NCBI RefSeq assembly: GCF_020297485.1
Contig: NZ_JAIWZC010000001.1
Coordinates: 62,001-126,000 of the forward strand
Origin: Enterocloster clostridioformis
GTDB lineage: Bacteria; Bacillota; Clostridia; Lachnospirales; Lachnospiraceae
Reading direction: 5' to 3'
Length of the DNA stretch: 64,000 nt
The notes beneath the pieces are model-generated. The model saw only the letters and a program-made list of their open reading frames with translations, was not told where the DNA came from and searched no databases. Positions within the stretch are counted from its first letter, which is position 1, and each line of letters starts with the position of its first letter. Position numbers and translations under genes: made by a program. Below, piece after piece: positions 50,760 through 59,704 of this stretch.

Positions 50760-52739
50760 ATGAAAGATGGATTTTTAAGGGTAGCAGCTGCCACGCCAAA
50801 GGTCAGGGTGGCTGACCCACAATATAATGCACAGCAGATTATGGATTTGATTGGCCAGGGATACAGCAGGGGAGTGAAGCTTATGGTATTTCCGGAACTT
50901 TGCCTTACTGCGTATACATGTGCGGACCTGTTTGGCCAGAAGGCCCTGTTAAGAAAGGCCAGGGAAGAACTGGACCGTATTGTCCGGTTTACGGACGGAA
51001 AGGATATTCTGGTGTTTTTGGGGCTTCCCTGGGAGCGGGATGGCAAGCTCTACAATGCAGCGGCAGCCATCCAAAAAGGGAGGCTTCTAGGCATAGTGCC
51101 AAAGAGAAACCTGCCTAATTATTCGGAGTTTTATGAGGCCAGGAATTTTTGCCCGGGCAATGAGCGGGCAGTGATGACAAACTGGAATGGAGAAAAGGTT
51201 CCTATGGGCACAAACCTCCTGTTTAAGTGTAAGAACATGCCGGAACTTACGGTGGCGGCTGAAATATGCGAGGACGTGTGGGTGCCATGCCCGCCCAGTA
51301 TCAGACACGCGCTGGCCGGGGCCACAGTGGTGGTGAACTGCTCTGCCAGTGATGAGACCACAGGCAAGGACATGTACCGCCATGATCTGATATGCAGTCA
51401 GTCGGCCAGGCTGGTGTGCGGTTATGTCTATGCCAATGCAGGGGAGGGAGAATCCACCCAGGATTTGGTATTTGGAGGCCAGAATATTATAGCTGAAAAC
51501 GGGACATGCCTGGTAGAGTCCAGACGGTTTATCAACGAGAGTATATGTGCTGACATGGATTTGGAACGTCTGGACAGTGAGCGCAGACGTATGAGCACAT
51601 TTCCGGACCCGGCGGCTGCCAGGGAGGAAGGCGGATATCTGGCTGTGGAATTTAACCTTGACGCGGTTTTGGAGGACAGCCCCGGGAGCCAGAATGCCCA
51701 GGCCGCGGGTTCTTCACAGCCAGGCGGTGATGTGCTTCGGTATGTGGACCCGGCTCCCTTTGTGCCCAGGGATGAGAGACAGAGAAACAGGCGCTGTGAG
51801 GAGATTCTTTCCATTCAGGCCATGGGCCTTAAGAAGCGCCTGGAGCACACGGGATGCCGTGAAGCAGTGATAGGATTGTCGGGAGGACTTGACTCCACGC
51901 TGGCTCTGCTGGTGACCGTGAGGGCATTTGACAGTCTTAAGATACCCAGGTCCGGCATACATTGCATAACCATGCCCTGCTTCGGGACCACGGACAGGAC
52001 TTATAATAATGCCTGCACTCTGGCGGGAAAGGTGGGGGCGGAACTTCGTGAAATTAATATCAGGGAAGCGGTGACACGCCATTTTGAAGATATCGGTCAT
52101 GATATGGACAGGCATGATGTGACCTATGAAAACAGCCAGGCCAGGGAAAGAACCCAGGTCCTCATGGATATTGCCAATGAGGTGGGAGGTCTGGTAATAG
52201 GAACCGGTGACATGTCGGAGCTTGCGCTGGGATGGGCTACCTATAACGGCGATCACATGTCCATGTATGGTGTCAATGGGTCGGTTCCCAAGACCCTGGT
52301 CCGCCATCTGGTCCGCTACTATGCGGATACATGCAGGGAAAAGGAGCTGGCGGATGTGCTTCTTGATGTGCTGGACACACCTGTGAGTCCTGAACTTCTG
52401 CCCCCGCAGGACGGCCGGATTTCTCAGAAAACAGAGGATTTGGTGGGGCCTTACGAGCTTCATGACTTTTATCTCTATTATATACTCAGATACGGATATG
52501 CCCCGTCCAAGATTTACCGTCTGGCGTTCCAGGCGTTTAAGTCACAGTATGACAGGGAGACTATCCTAAAATGGATGAACGTGTTCTACAGACGTTTCTT
52601 CAGCCAGCAGTTTAAGCGTTCCTGCCTTCCGGACGGGCCTAAGGTAGGTTCTGTGGCGGTTTCTCCCAGAGGGGATTTGAGGATGCCCAGCGATGCATCG
52701 GGCAGGCTGTGGCTGGAGGAACTGGAAGGCATCAAATAA
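50760..52739 (+). CDS. nadE: Glutamine-dependent NAD+ synthetase
   Basis: 659 residues, two domains. The N-terminal nitrilase-type glutaminase (about 1-290) has the Glu (FPELCLTAY), Lys (VPKRNLPNYSEFYEAR) and Cys (ICEDVWVP) triad. The C-terminal NAD synthetase has the P-loop VIGLSGGLDSTLALLV and GTGDMSELALGWATYNGDHMSMYG. It amidates deamido-NAD with glutamine nitrogen. ATG 50760 follows GGAGG at 7 bases; the frame extends back to 50610 but without a ribosome site. Confidence 0.96.
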   Translation: MKDGFLRVAAATPKVRVADPQYNAQQIMDLIGQGYSRGVKLMVFPELCLTAYTCADLFGQKALLRKAREELDRIVRFTDGKDILVFLGLPWERDGKLYNAAAAIQKGRLLGIVPKRNLPNYSEFYEARNFCPGNERAVMTNWNGEKVPMGTNLLFKCKNMPELTVAAEICEDVWVPCPPSIRHALAGATVVVNCSASDETTGKDMYRHDLICSQSARLVCGYVYANAGEGESTQDLVFGGQNIIAENGTCLVESRRFINESICADMDLERLDSERRRMSTFPDPAAAREEGGYLAVEFNLDAVLEDSPGSQNAQAAGSSQPGGDVLRYVDPAPFVPRDERQRNRRCEEILSIQAMGLKKRLEHTGCREAVIGLSGGLDSTLALLVTVRAFDSLKIPRSGIHCITMPCFGTTDRTYNNACTLAGKVGAELREINIREAVTRHFEDIGHDMDRHDVTYENSQARERTQVLMDIANEVGGLVIGTGDMSELALGWATYNGDHMSMYGVNGSVPKTLVRHLVRYYADTCREKELADVLLDVLDTPVSPELLPPQDGRISQKTEDLVGPYELHDFYLYYILRYGYAPSKIYRLAFQAFKSQYDRETILKWMNVFYRRFFSQQFKRSCLPDGPKVGSVAVSPRGDLRMPSDASGRLWLEELEGIK

Positions 52740-52763
52740 GCAGTGTCAGGAGAATGGATACGG

Positions 52764-53561
52764 ATGATTAACAGTACATCGAACAAGCAGGTAAAGCGTG
52801 TTGTGAGCCTGAGAAGCAAAGCAAAGGCCCGGCGGGAAGAGGGCATGTATGTGGTGGAGGGCCTCAGAATGTGCAGGGAGCTGAACCCGGAGGATGTGGA
52901 TGCCCTGTATGTTACGGAGAATTTTGCAGGGAACCGGGATAACAGGAAATGGATGGAGCGGTTCCGGCCGGAGACAGTCAGCGATGCGGCCATGAATGTT
53001 ATGGCAGATACGCGGACGCCCCAGGGAGTGCTGGCCGTGGTGAGGCAGAAGCGCTATACCATGGATGACATTGTGAGACCGGCGTCAGGCGTCAGGCCAT
53101 TGGCTATCATGGTCCTGGAGACCATTCAGGACCCCGGAAACCTTGGAACCATTATCCGGGCAGGGGAGGGCGCCGGTATCACAGGCATTGTTATGAATCA
53201 TGCTACGGCAGATTTATATAATCCAAAGGTTATACGCTCTACGATGGGGTCCATATACAGAATGCCCTTTGTGTATGCGGATGATCTGCAGGATGCCTGC
53301 CTGCTCATGAAAAATAAGGGTGTGCGTCTTTTTGCGGCCCATCTGAAAGGCATGAATAATTATGACCAGGAGGATTATACTGACAATGTGGGCTTTTTAA
53401 TTGGAAATGAGGCCAATGGTCTTACGGAGGAAACCGCCTCGCTGGCAGACTGCCTGGTGAAGATTCCCATGGAGGGAAAGGTGGAATCCCTGAACGCGGC
53501 GGTTGCTGCTTCCGTTCTTATGTTTGAGACTGCCAGACAGAGAAGAAGCTGCCGGCAGTGA
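52764..53561 (+). CDS. SpoU/TrmH-family RNA 2'-O-methyltransferase
   Basis: 265 residues. The N-terminal substrate-binding domain (NKQVKRVVSLRSKAKARREEGMYVVEGLRM) precedes the SPOUT knot methyltransferase domain with its three motifs: DPGNLGTIIRAGEGAGI (motif 1), FLIGNEANGLTEE (motif 2), IPMEGKVESLNAAVAASVLMFE (motif 3). It probably methylates a 23S rRNA ribose, RlmB-like. It lies 24 bases after nadE and is likely co-transcribed. ATG 52764 is preferred over GTG 52743 on ribosome-site spacing. Confidence 0.93.
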   Translation: MINSTSNKQVKRVVSLRSKAKARREEGMYVVEGLRMCRELNPEDVDALYVTENFAGNRDNRKWMERFRPETVSDAAMNVMADTRTPQGVLAVVRQKRYTMDDIVRPASGVRPLAIMVLETIQDPGNLGTIIRAGEGAGITGIVMNHATADLYNPKVIRSTMGSIYRMPFVYADDLQDACLLMKNKGVRLFAAHLKGMNNYDQEDYTDNVGFLIGNEANGLTEETASLADCLVKIPMEGKVESLNAAVAASVLMFETARQRRSCRQ

Positions 53562-53651
53562 CAGAACCGCGTCAGGAATGAGCGTTCCGGTGGAAACAGC
53601 GTAAGGAAAGGACTTCCGGCCATATCTGCCCGCAGGAAGGAGAAGGTGCAT

Positions 53652-53894
53652 ATGTTATCAGTTGGATGGCTTGTATCATTTTTGATTTTTCTGGGAGTGG
53701 AGCTGGCCTTTGGCTGCCTGACGTCCCTGTGGTTTGCCGCAGGGGCCATAGGCGGATTTGCGGCAGCCCTGGCCGGGCTGCCTATGGAGGCGCAGCTGGC
53801 AGTGTTTGTGGCCGTATCATTCCTTACGCTTATTCTTATACGTCCTGTGGCATTTATGCTGGGCAGACGGGAAAGGGCAGGTGGACATCATTAA
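53652..53894 (+). CDS. Truncated NfeD-like membrane protein
   Basis: 80 residues: the membrane part of NfeD (VSFLIFLGVELAFGCLTSLWFAAGAIGGFAAALAGLP, then VFVAVSFLTLILIRPVAFM), three helices. The usual C-terminal OB-fold domain (about 60 residues more) is missing: the frame stops at GGHH while the patatin gene starts 14 bases earlier in another frame. Either a natural short form or a deletion that joined nfeD to the patatin gene. AAGGAG precedes ATG 53652; GTG 53646 is also possible. Confidence 0.75.
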   Translation: MLSVGWLVSFLIFLGVELAFGCLTSLWFAAGAIGGFAAALAGLPMEAQLAVFVAVSFLTLILIRPVAFMLGRRERAGGHH

Positions 53895-55113
53895 GCTGCG
53901 GCTGGACTTGAGTAAGGAATATGGAATTGTCCTGGAGGGAGGAGGCGCCAAAGGCGCTTATCAGGTGGGGGCCTGGCGTGCCCTCCGGGAAGCGGGCATC
54001 CGGATAAAGGGCGCCGCGGGTACCTCCGTTGGCGCCTTGAACGGTGCCCTTATTTGCATGGATGATTTTGAAAAGGCGGAGCGCATTTGGGAGAATATCA
54101 GCTACTCCAGGGTCATGGATGTGGACGACGAGCTTATGGAGCGTCTGAGAAAGTTCAGCCTTAAGGATATTTCCAGTCTGGCATCCCTGAATGTGGGGGA
54201 ACTCATAACGGGGGCCATACGGGTCCTGAGGGACGGCGGATTTGATATCGCTCCCCTCAGGGCTTTGATTGAGGATGTGGTGGACGAGGAGAAAATACGA
54301 AACTCGGACAGGGAGCTGTATGTGGTAACCTACTCCATTTCTGACCGGCAGCCCCTGATTGCCAATGTAAAGGAGGCTCCGGAAGGCACGGTGGCGGACC
54401 TGCTTATGGCCAGCGCCTATCTGCTGGGCTTCCGCCAGGAACGGCTGGGCGGCAAGTATTATATGGACGGCGGCGGAATCAATAATGTGCCGGTGGATGT
54501 GCTGCTGGACAGAGGATATAAGGACGTGATTGTCCTGCGGATATATGGTTATGGCGTGGATACGGAAAAGAAGCTGGAGGTACCGGGAGGGGTAAACCTG
54601 TACCATGTGGCGCCCCGGAGGGATTTGGGCGGCCTTCTGGAGTTTGACAGACGCCGGGCGAGAAGAAACATGCTGTTGGGATATTTTGACGGAAAACGTA
54701 TGCTTTATGGTCTGGCGGGACGTGTCTATTATATTGACGCGCCGGAAGGTGAACCATATTACCTTGACAAGATGATGTCAGAGATACAAAGCCTCCTCTC
54801 TTACATGAAGCCGGAGCTGGAAGCGGCAGGGGAGGTAAAAACCGGACGGGAGGTGCAGAAGGAAACCATCGCGGGATACCGCGTATACACAGAGCAGATA
54901 TTTCCGCGGCTGGCAAAGGAACTGAAACTGAAGGAGGGGTGGGACTATAAGGAGCTTTACCTGTCCATACTGGAGGATTTGGCAAAACAGTACCGCATAA
55001 GCCGTTTTAAAATTTATACAGTGGAGGAACTTCTGCGCCTGATTCACAAAAAAGCCGGTACCGCGGCATTAAAAGCCATGATTCCGGTACTTGACAGCGG
55101 CACTCAGGTGTAG
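53881..55113 (+). CDS. Patatin-like phospholipase
   Basis: 410 residues. The catalytic dyad motifs of bacterial patatins are present: oxyanion GGGAKGAYQVGAWRAL (about 17-32), nucleophile elbow GTSVGALNGAL (Ser), and YMDGGGINNVPVDVLLD (DGG Asp). The C-terminal 150 residues are helical and unrecognised. It hydrolyses acyl esters of phospholipids, presumably at the membrane. GTG 53881 overlaps the NfeD stop, so translation is coupled. NfeD-type and patatin genes are both linked to membrane upkeep (inference). Confidence 0.92.
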   Translation: MDIIKLRLDLSKEYGIVLEGGGAKGAYQVGAWRALREAGIRIKGAAGTSVGALNGALICMDDFEKAERIWENISYSRVMDVDDELMERLRKFSLKDISSLASLNVGELITGAIRVLRDGGFDIAPLRALIEDVVDEEKIRNSDRELYVVTYSISDRQPLIANVKEAPEGTVADLLMASAYLLGFRQERLGGKYYMDGGGINNVPVDVLLDRGYKDVIVLRIYGYGVDTEKKLEVPGGVNLYHVAPRRDLGGLLEFDRRRARRNMLLGYFDGKRMLYGLAGRVYYIDAPEGEPYYLDKMMSEIQSLLSYMKPELEAAGEVKTGREVQKETIAGYRVYTEQIFPRLAKELKLKEGWDYKELYLSILEDLAKQYRISRFKIYTVEELLRLIHKKAGTAALKAMIPVLDSGTQV

Positions 55114-55153
55114 TATATTATGCATAAAGATGCATAAATATAAATAACTATGC
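55091..55153 (+). promoter_or_regulatory. argF promoter with probable ArgR operator
   Basis: TTGACA (55091-55096), 17-base spacer, TATATT (55114-55119). The -35 lies inside the end of the patatin gene. At the expected start point, ATGCAT repeats in an AT-rich stretch (55119-55153, ATGCATAAA, GATGCATAAATA, ACTATGCG) resemble arginine-repressor boxes. The promoter is convincing; the operator is by resemblance and context. Confidence 0.55.
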
Positions 55154-55241
55154 GTTTTTAAACAGGAATGCACGTTTATTTATTGCAGAAAAACAAGCCG
55201 AATCCATGGCAGGACATGGGTGGCGGAATAGGGAGGACGCT

Positions 55242-56234
55242 ATGAATTTAAAAGGAAGGCATTTTTTGACACTGAAGGATTATACACCGGAGGAGATTAC
55301 ATACCTGCTGGATTTGGCAGCGGACCTGAAGGATAAAAAGAAAAAGGGAGTGCTGGCAGATTCGCTGCGCGGAAAGAATGTGGCCCTTATCTTTGAGAAA
55401 ACCAGTACCAGAACGCGGTGCGCCTTTGAGGTGGCGGCCCATGATCTGGGTATGGGTACCACCTATCTGGATCCGTCAGGGTCACAGATTGGAAAGAAAG
55501 AAAGCATTGCAGATACGGCGAGGGTTTTGGGAAGGATGTATGAGGGTATTGAATACCGTGGTTTCGGACAGGAAATCGTGGAAGAGCTGGCAAAGTACGC
55601 CGGTGTGCCTGTATGGAACGGCCTGACCAATGAGGACCATCCTACCCAGATGTTAGCGGATCTTCTGACCATCCGCGAGCATTTGGGATGTTTGAAAGGC
55701 TTAAAGCTTGTGTATATGGGAGATGCGCGCTATAATATGGGTAACTCCCTGATGATTGCCTGCACAAAGATGGGCATGCATTTCGTGGCCTGCGCTCCGG
55801 CTAAGTATTTCCCGGATCCATCCCTGGTCAAGGAATGCGAGGCCTATGCGGCGGCCAGCGGCGGTTCCGTTACCCTCACCGAGGATGTGGCGGAAGCTGT
55901 TAAGGGAGCGGATATCATTGATACGGATGTGTGGGTATCCATGGGCGAGCCTGACGAGGTATGGGAGGAGAGAATTAAGGACCTGACTCCATATAAGGTG
56001 ACAAAGGCTGTCATGGACCTGGCTGGACCTAAGGCCATTTTCCTGCACTGCCTGCCCTCATTCCATGACCTTAAGACCAAGATTGGCAAGGAGATGGGAG
56101 AACGTTTCCATGTGTCCGAACTGGAGGTAACAGACGAAGTATTTGAGTCCGGCCAGTCTGTGGTGTTTGACGAGGCTGAGAACCGGATGCATACCATCAA
56201 AGCAGTTATGCTGGCAACGTTAGGAGAATCATAA
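55242..56234 (+). CDS. argF: Ornithine carbamoyltransferase
   Basis: 330 residues. Makes citrulline from ornithine and carbamoyl phosphate. Signature motifs are [15 protein letters not shown] (carbamoyl-phosphate loop), [29 protein letters not shown] (ornithine SMG loop) and [10 protein letters not shown] (HCLP). ATG 55242 follows GGGAGGA; the frame runs back to 55206. No other arg genes are adjacent, so biosynthetic or degradative use cannot be decided. The AT-rich repeats upstream favour arginine-repressed biosynthesis. Confidence 0.96.
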   Translation: MNLKGRHFLTLKDYTPEEITYLLDLAADLKDKKKKGVLADSLRGKNVALIFEKTSTRTRCAFEVAAHDLGMGTTYLDPSGSQIGKKESIADTARVLGRMYEGIEYRGFGQEIVEELAKYAGVPVWNGLTNEDHPTQMLADLLTIREHLGCLKGLKLVYMGDARYNMGNSLMIACTKMGMHFVACAPAKYFPDPSLVKECEAYAAASGGSVTLTEDVAEAVKGADIIDTDVWVSMGEPDEVWEERIKDLTPYKVTKAVMDLAGPKAIFLHCLPSFHDLKTKIGKEMGERFHVSELEVTDEVFESGQSVVFDEAENRMHTIKAVMLATLGES

Positions 56235-56237
56235 TAT

Positions 56238-56540
56238 ATGCAGGGACAGAGAGGACGGAGTGAACGCCATTCCGGGGTATTCCTGGACATGGTACACCTG
56301 ATGCTTGGGATTGCCATTGTAATCCTGGCTGTGCTGTCATTCATTAACCCGGAGGGAAATCATATGCTTTTCCCTCTGGTGTTTTTACTGGCAGCCTTGT
56401 TAAACGCGGTAAACGGAATATTTGAGCTTAAGACCAGAGGAAGGGATAAGAAGAAGTTTGGCGCCAGCATCCTGCAGCTGGCTTTGGCGGCAGGACTTAT
56501 GGTCCTTGGCATTTTAAGCGCCGTCAGTATCTGGGCATAG
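56238..56540 (+). CDS. Small membrane protein of unknown function (DUF6637-like)
   Basis: 100 residues with three helices: FLDMVHLMLGIAIVILAVLSFINP, MLFPLVFLLAALLNAVNGIFEL and LQLALAAGLMVLGILSAVS, separated by an RGRDKKK loop. It lies 3 bases after argF and 11 before birA, so it is within a housekeeping operon. No function is known to me. Confidence 0.8.
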   Translation: MQGQRGRSERHSGVFLDMVHLMLGIAIVILAVLSFINPEGNHMLFPLVFLLAALLNAVNGIFELKTRGRDKKKFGASILQLALAAGLMVLGILSAVSIWA

Positions 56541-56551
56541 AGGAGCGGCAT

Positions 56552-57532
56552 ATGAAGACAGAAATTTTACGGATGCTTAAAAGCACCGGGGATTACCTGT
56601 CCGGACAGCGGCTGTGTGAGATGCTGGGAGTTTCCCGCACTGCTGTCTGGAAGGCAGTAGGTGAACTGAAGGAAGAAGGATATGTAATAGAGGCGGTCCG
56701 GAACAGGGGATACCGTCTTGTGGAAGGTGCTGATGTCATAACCCAGGCTGAGCTTGCATCCATGCTTCATACGCAGTGGATTGGGACCAGGCTGGTATAT
56801 TTTGATGAGACGGATTCCACGAATACAAGGGCCAGAAAACTGGCGGAGGAGGGAGCCCCCCACGGAACACTGGTGGTGGCAGACCGCCAGACAGCGGGAA
56901 AGGGGCGGAGGGGAAAAAGCTGGGTCTCCCCGGCCGGCACAGGCATATGGATGAGCATGGTGCTCAGGCCGTCCATGTCTCCTATGAGCGCATCCATGCT
57001 GACTCTTATCGCAGGACTGGCAGTGGTCAGGGGTGTGAAGGAGAGTACGGGACTTGAGGCTATGATTAAATGGCCCAACGATGCGGTGCTGAATGGAAAA
57101 AAGATATGCGGAATCCTTACGGAGATGAGCACGGAGGTGGAATGCATCCGCTATGTGATTCCGGGAATCGGAATCAACGTGAATATGGATGGTTTTCCGG
57201 AGGAAATCAAGGCCACTGCCACCTCTCTTAAGCTGGAAGCGGGCAGGAGCATCAAGCGCAGCTTAGTCATTGCCGCGGTGGCGGATAATTTTGAATATTA
57301 TTATGATATCTTCATGAAAACATGCGATATGTCAGGTCTTAGGGATGACTACAATAAGTCACTTGTCAATCTGGGCAGGGAGGTTCTGGTACTGGACCCC
57401 AGAGGCCAATATAAAGGAAAGGCCCTGGGCATTGACGGTGAAGGCAGCCTTTTGGTCAGACGGGAGGACGGAAATGTATCAGCCGTCATTTCAGGAGAGG
57501 TATCGGTAAGAGGTATATATGGATATGTATGA
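56552..57532 (+). CDS. birA: Bifunctional biotin-[acetyl-CoA-carboxylase] ligase / biotin repressor
   Basis: 326 residues. The N-terminal winged helix (GQRLCEMLGVSRTAVWKAVGELKEEGYVIEAVRNRGYRL, 18-56) shows a DNA-binding repressor type. The ligase domain has FDETDSTNTRARKLAEEGAPHGTLVVADRQTAGKGRRGKSW (biotinyl-AMP loop) and KWPNDAVLNGKKICGIL. The C-terminal SH3-like cap has GKALGIDGEGSLLVRREDG. It activates biotin, loads carboxylases and represses biotin genes. Its end overlaps mutY by 14 bases. Confidence 0.96.
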   Translation: MKTEILRMLKSTGDYLSGQRLCEMLGVSRTAVWKAVGELKEEGYVIEAVRNRGYRLVEGADVITQAELASMLHTQWIGTRLVYFDETDSTNTRARKLAEEGAPHGTLVVADRQTAGKGRRGKSWVSPAGTGIWMSMVLRPSMSPMSASMLTLIAGLAVVRGVKESTGLEAMIKWPNDAVLNGKKICGILTEMSTEVECIRYVIPGIGINVNMDGFPEEIKATATSLKLEAGRSIKRSLVIAAVADNFEYYYDIFMKTCDMSGLRDDYNKSLVNLGREVLVLDPRGQYKGKALGIDGEGSLLVRREDGNVSAVISGEVSVRGIYGYV

Positions 57533-58637
57533 TACAGGACATTTGTATGACCGCCTCCAGGTACTGGAGAGGGAGGAGATGCCCCTTGGACGCAGGGAAC
57601 GGCTCAGCTTCATGGAACGCCCCCTGCTGGCCTGGTATTCATCCAGGGCCCGTTCCCTTCCCTGGAGGGATGACCCGGAGCCATACCGGGTATGGATATC
57701 GGAAATCATGCTCCAGCAGACCAGGGTAGAGGCGGTCAAGCCCTATTTTGAGCGCTTCATGGAAGCGTTTCCCACTGTGTCACATCTGGCACAGGCAGAA
57801 GATGATTATCTCATGAAGATGTGGGAAGGCCTGGGATATTATAACCGGGCCAGAAATTTAAAGGCAGCGGCCCGGATGATTATGTCAGAATACGGCGGCT
57901 GCCTTCCTGCATCCTTTGATGAACTGATCCGGCTGCCGGGAATCGGAAGCTATACAGCGGGGGCCATTGCCTCTATCGCCTACGGCATTCCGCTGCCGGC
58001 TGTGGACGGCAATGTGCTCCGCGTCATATCCAGGGTCCTGGGGGATAGGGAGGATATAAAAAAGGCCTCTGTGAAGGCTGGCATCGAGGCAGAGCTTAAG
58101 GACGTGATGCCGCGGGATGAGGCCAGCCATTACAACCAGGGACTCATAGAAATCGGAGCCCTGGTGTGCATACCGGGCGGCGAACCCAGATGCAGCCAGT
58201 GTCCCCTGGCATCCATCTGCCTTACCAGAAAAAACGGCTGGTGGAAGGAGATTCCGTACAAATCTCCGGATAAGGCGAGGAAGATTGAGGAACGGACCGT
58301 TTTTATCATAGAATACCAGGATAAGGTGGCCATACGCAAGCGCCCTCCCAAGGGGCTGCTGGCTTCCCTCTACGAGCTTCCCAACATTGAGGGAAAGGCT
58401 TCCGGGGAGGCAGTGCCGCAGGTGCTGGGACTTGACCGGGAGCAAGTGGAGTCGGTGGAGCAGCTGCCGGAGGCAAAGCATGTGTTTTCCCATGTGGAGT
58501 GGCACATGACCGGGTACAGGGTGGTTCTCTCAAAGGAGGAGAACCCTCTGTCCTGCTTCATGGTATCCAGGGAGGACCTGGAGCAAACCTACGCTTTGCC
58601 CAATGCATTTAATGCATATACAAAGCTGATTGGATAA
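57519..58637 (+). CDS. mutY: A/G-specific adenine DNA glycosylase
   Basis: 372 residues. Removes adenine opposite 8-oxoguanine. The helix-hairpin-helix is LPGIGSYTAGAIASIAYG with Asp in AVDGNVLRV and catalytic Glu in ISEIMLQQTRVEAV. The iron-sulfur loop is C-x7-C-x2-C-x5-C (CIPGGEPRCSQCPLASIC). The C-terminal NUDIX-like 8-oxoG recognition domain has KRPPKGLLASLYELPN and HVFSHVEWHMTGY. It starts inside birA's end. Confidence 0.96.
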   Translation: MDMYDTGHLYDRLQVLEREEMPLGRRERLSFMERPLLAWYSSRARSLPWRDDPEPYRVWISEIMLQQTRVEAVKPYFERFMEAFPTVSHLAQAEDDYLMKMWEGLGYYNRARNLKAAARMIMSEYGGCLPASFDELIRLPGIGSYTAGAIASIAYGIPLPAVDGNVLRVISRVLGDREDIKKASVKAGIEAELKDVMPRDEASHYNQGLIEIGALVCIPGGEPRCSQCPLASICLTRKNGWWKEIPYKSPDKARKIEERTVFIIEYQDKVAIRKRPPKGLLASLYELPNIEGKASGEAVPQVLGLDREQVESVEQLPEAKHVFSHVEWHMTGYRVVLSKEENPLSCFMVSREDLEQTYALPNAFNAYTKLIG

Positions 58638-58677
58638 GATTGACAAAAATGGTTACACTGAAAGGGAGGAATGCAGG

Positions 58678-59604
58678 ATGAAAAAAATGTTGTTTGTATT
58701 CAATCCCCGTTCCGGTAAGGAACAGATTAAGGGACAGCTGATGGAAATACTGGACATCTTCACCAAGGCCGGGTACGAGCTTCGCGTCCATGTGACCCAA
58801 AAGCAGAAGGATGCCATGGACGTGGTGGCCAGGCTGGGCAAAAAGGTGGATGTGGTGGTGTGCAGCGGCGGAGACGGCACCCTCAATGAAACCATATCCG
58901 GGATGATGAAGCTTAAGAAAATGCCGCTTTTGGGCTATATTCCTGCCGGCTCCACCAATGACTTTGCCACCAGCCTGGGAATACCCAAGCGCATGCCTCT
59001 GGCTGCCTGGGATATCGTGGAGGGAACCCCCTTTGCCATTGACACCGGAACCTTTTGTGAAGACAGGAATTTTATGTATATAGCGGCCTTTGGGGCTTTT
59101 ACGGAAGTGTCCTATCTGACATCCCAGGACAGGAAGAACCTCCTGGGACACCAGGCGTACATGCTGGAAGGTGTAAAGAGTCTGGCAGGACTGAAGCCCT
59201 ATCATATGAAGGTGGAGTGGGACGGACAGGTGCTGGAGGAGGATTTTGCCTTTGGCATGGTGACCAATACCATCAGTGTGGGCGGGTTTAAGGGACTGGT
59301 GAATCAGTCTGTGGCTCTCAATGACGGTCTCTTTGAGGTGCTGCTCATACGGATGCCGAGGACACCGGTGGATTTGAGCAATATTATCTCCTATATGTTT
59401 CTCAGGGAAGAACCAAATGAGTATGTGCATAAGTTCAAGACATCATCCATACGCCTTACTTCGGAACAGGAGGTGGACTGGGTGCTGGACGGCGAATACG
59501 GCGGCTCCAGGACCGAGGTCACCATTGGAAATATCAGGGAGAACGTACAGATTCTGTTGAGGAATCATCCGGAAGAGGAATCAGGGCGGAAACAGATAGA
59601 ATAA
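58678..59604 (+). CDS. Diacylglycerol/lipid kinase, YegS/DagK family
   Basis: 308 residues. NPRSGKEQIKGQL at the N-terminus, VVVCSGGDGTLNETISGMM (catalytic nucleotide-binding GGDGT) and YIPAGSTNDFATSLGIPK are the DAGK catalytic domain. The C-terminal beta domain has LRLTSEQEVDWVLDGEYGG-like residues (VDWVLDGEYG). It phosphorylates diacylglycerol or a related lipid at the membrane. ATG 58678 follows GGGAGGA. In the birA-mutY cluster. Confidence 0.93.
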   Translation: MKKMLFVFNPRSGKEQIKGQLMEILDIFTKAGYELRVHVTQKQKDAMDVVARLGKKVDVVVCSGGDGTLNETISGMMKLKKMPLLGYIPAGSTNDFATSLGIPKRMPLAAWDIVEGTPFAIDTGTFCEDRNFMYIAAFGAFTEVSYLTSQDRKNLLGHQAYMLEGVKSLAGLKPYHMKVEWDGQVLEEDFAFGMVTNTISVGGFKGLVNQSVALNDGLFEVLLIRMPRTPVDLSNIISYMFLREEPNEYVHKFKTSSIRLTSEQEVDWVLDGEYGGSRTEVTIGNIRENVQILLRNHPEEESGRKQIE

Positions 59605-59623
59605 AAAATAATGTCGAAAATTG

Positions 59624-59652
59624 TTGAAATAAGGTTTTCGATAGTATATAAT
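59624..59652 (+). promoter_or_regulatory. Sigma-A promoter of rpoD
   Basis: TTGAAA (59624-59629), 17-base spacer, TATAAT (59647-59652), 53 bases before the GTG start. Confidence 0.8.
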
Positions 59653-59704
59653 GATAAGTTGTGGGAGTTTCCACATTTACCTTTAAGCGAAAGGACGTTT
59701 ATCA

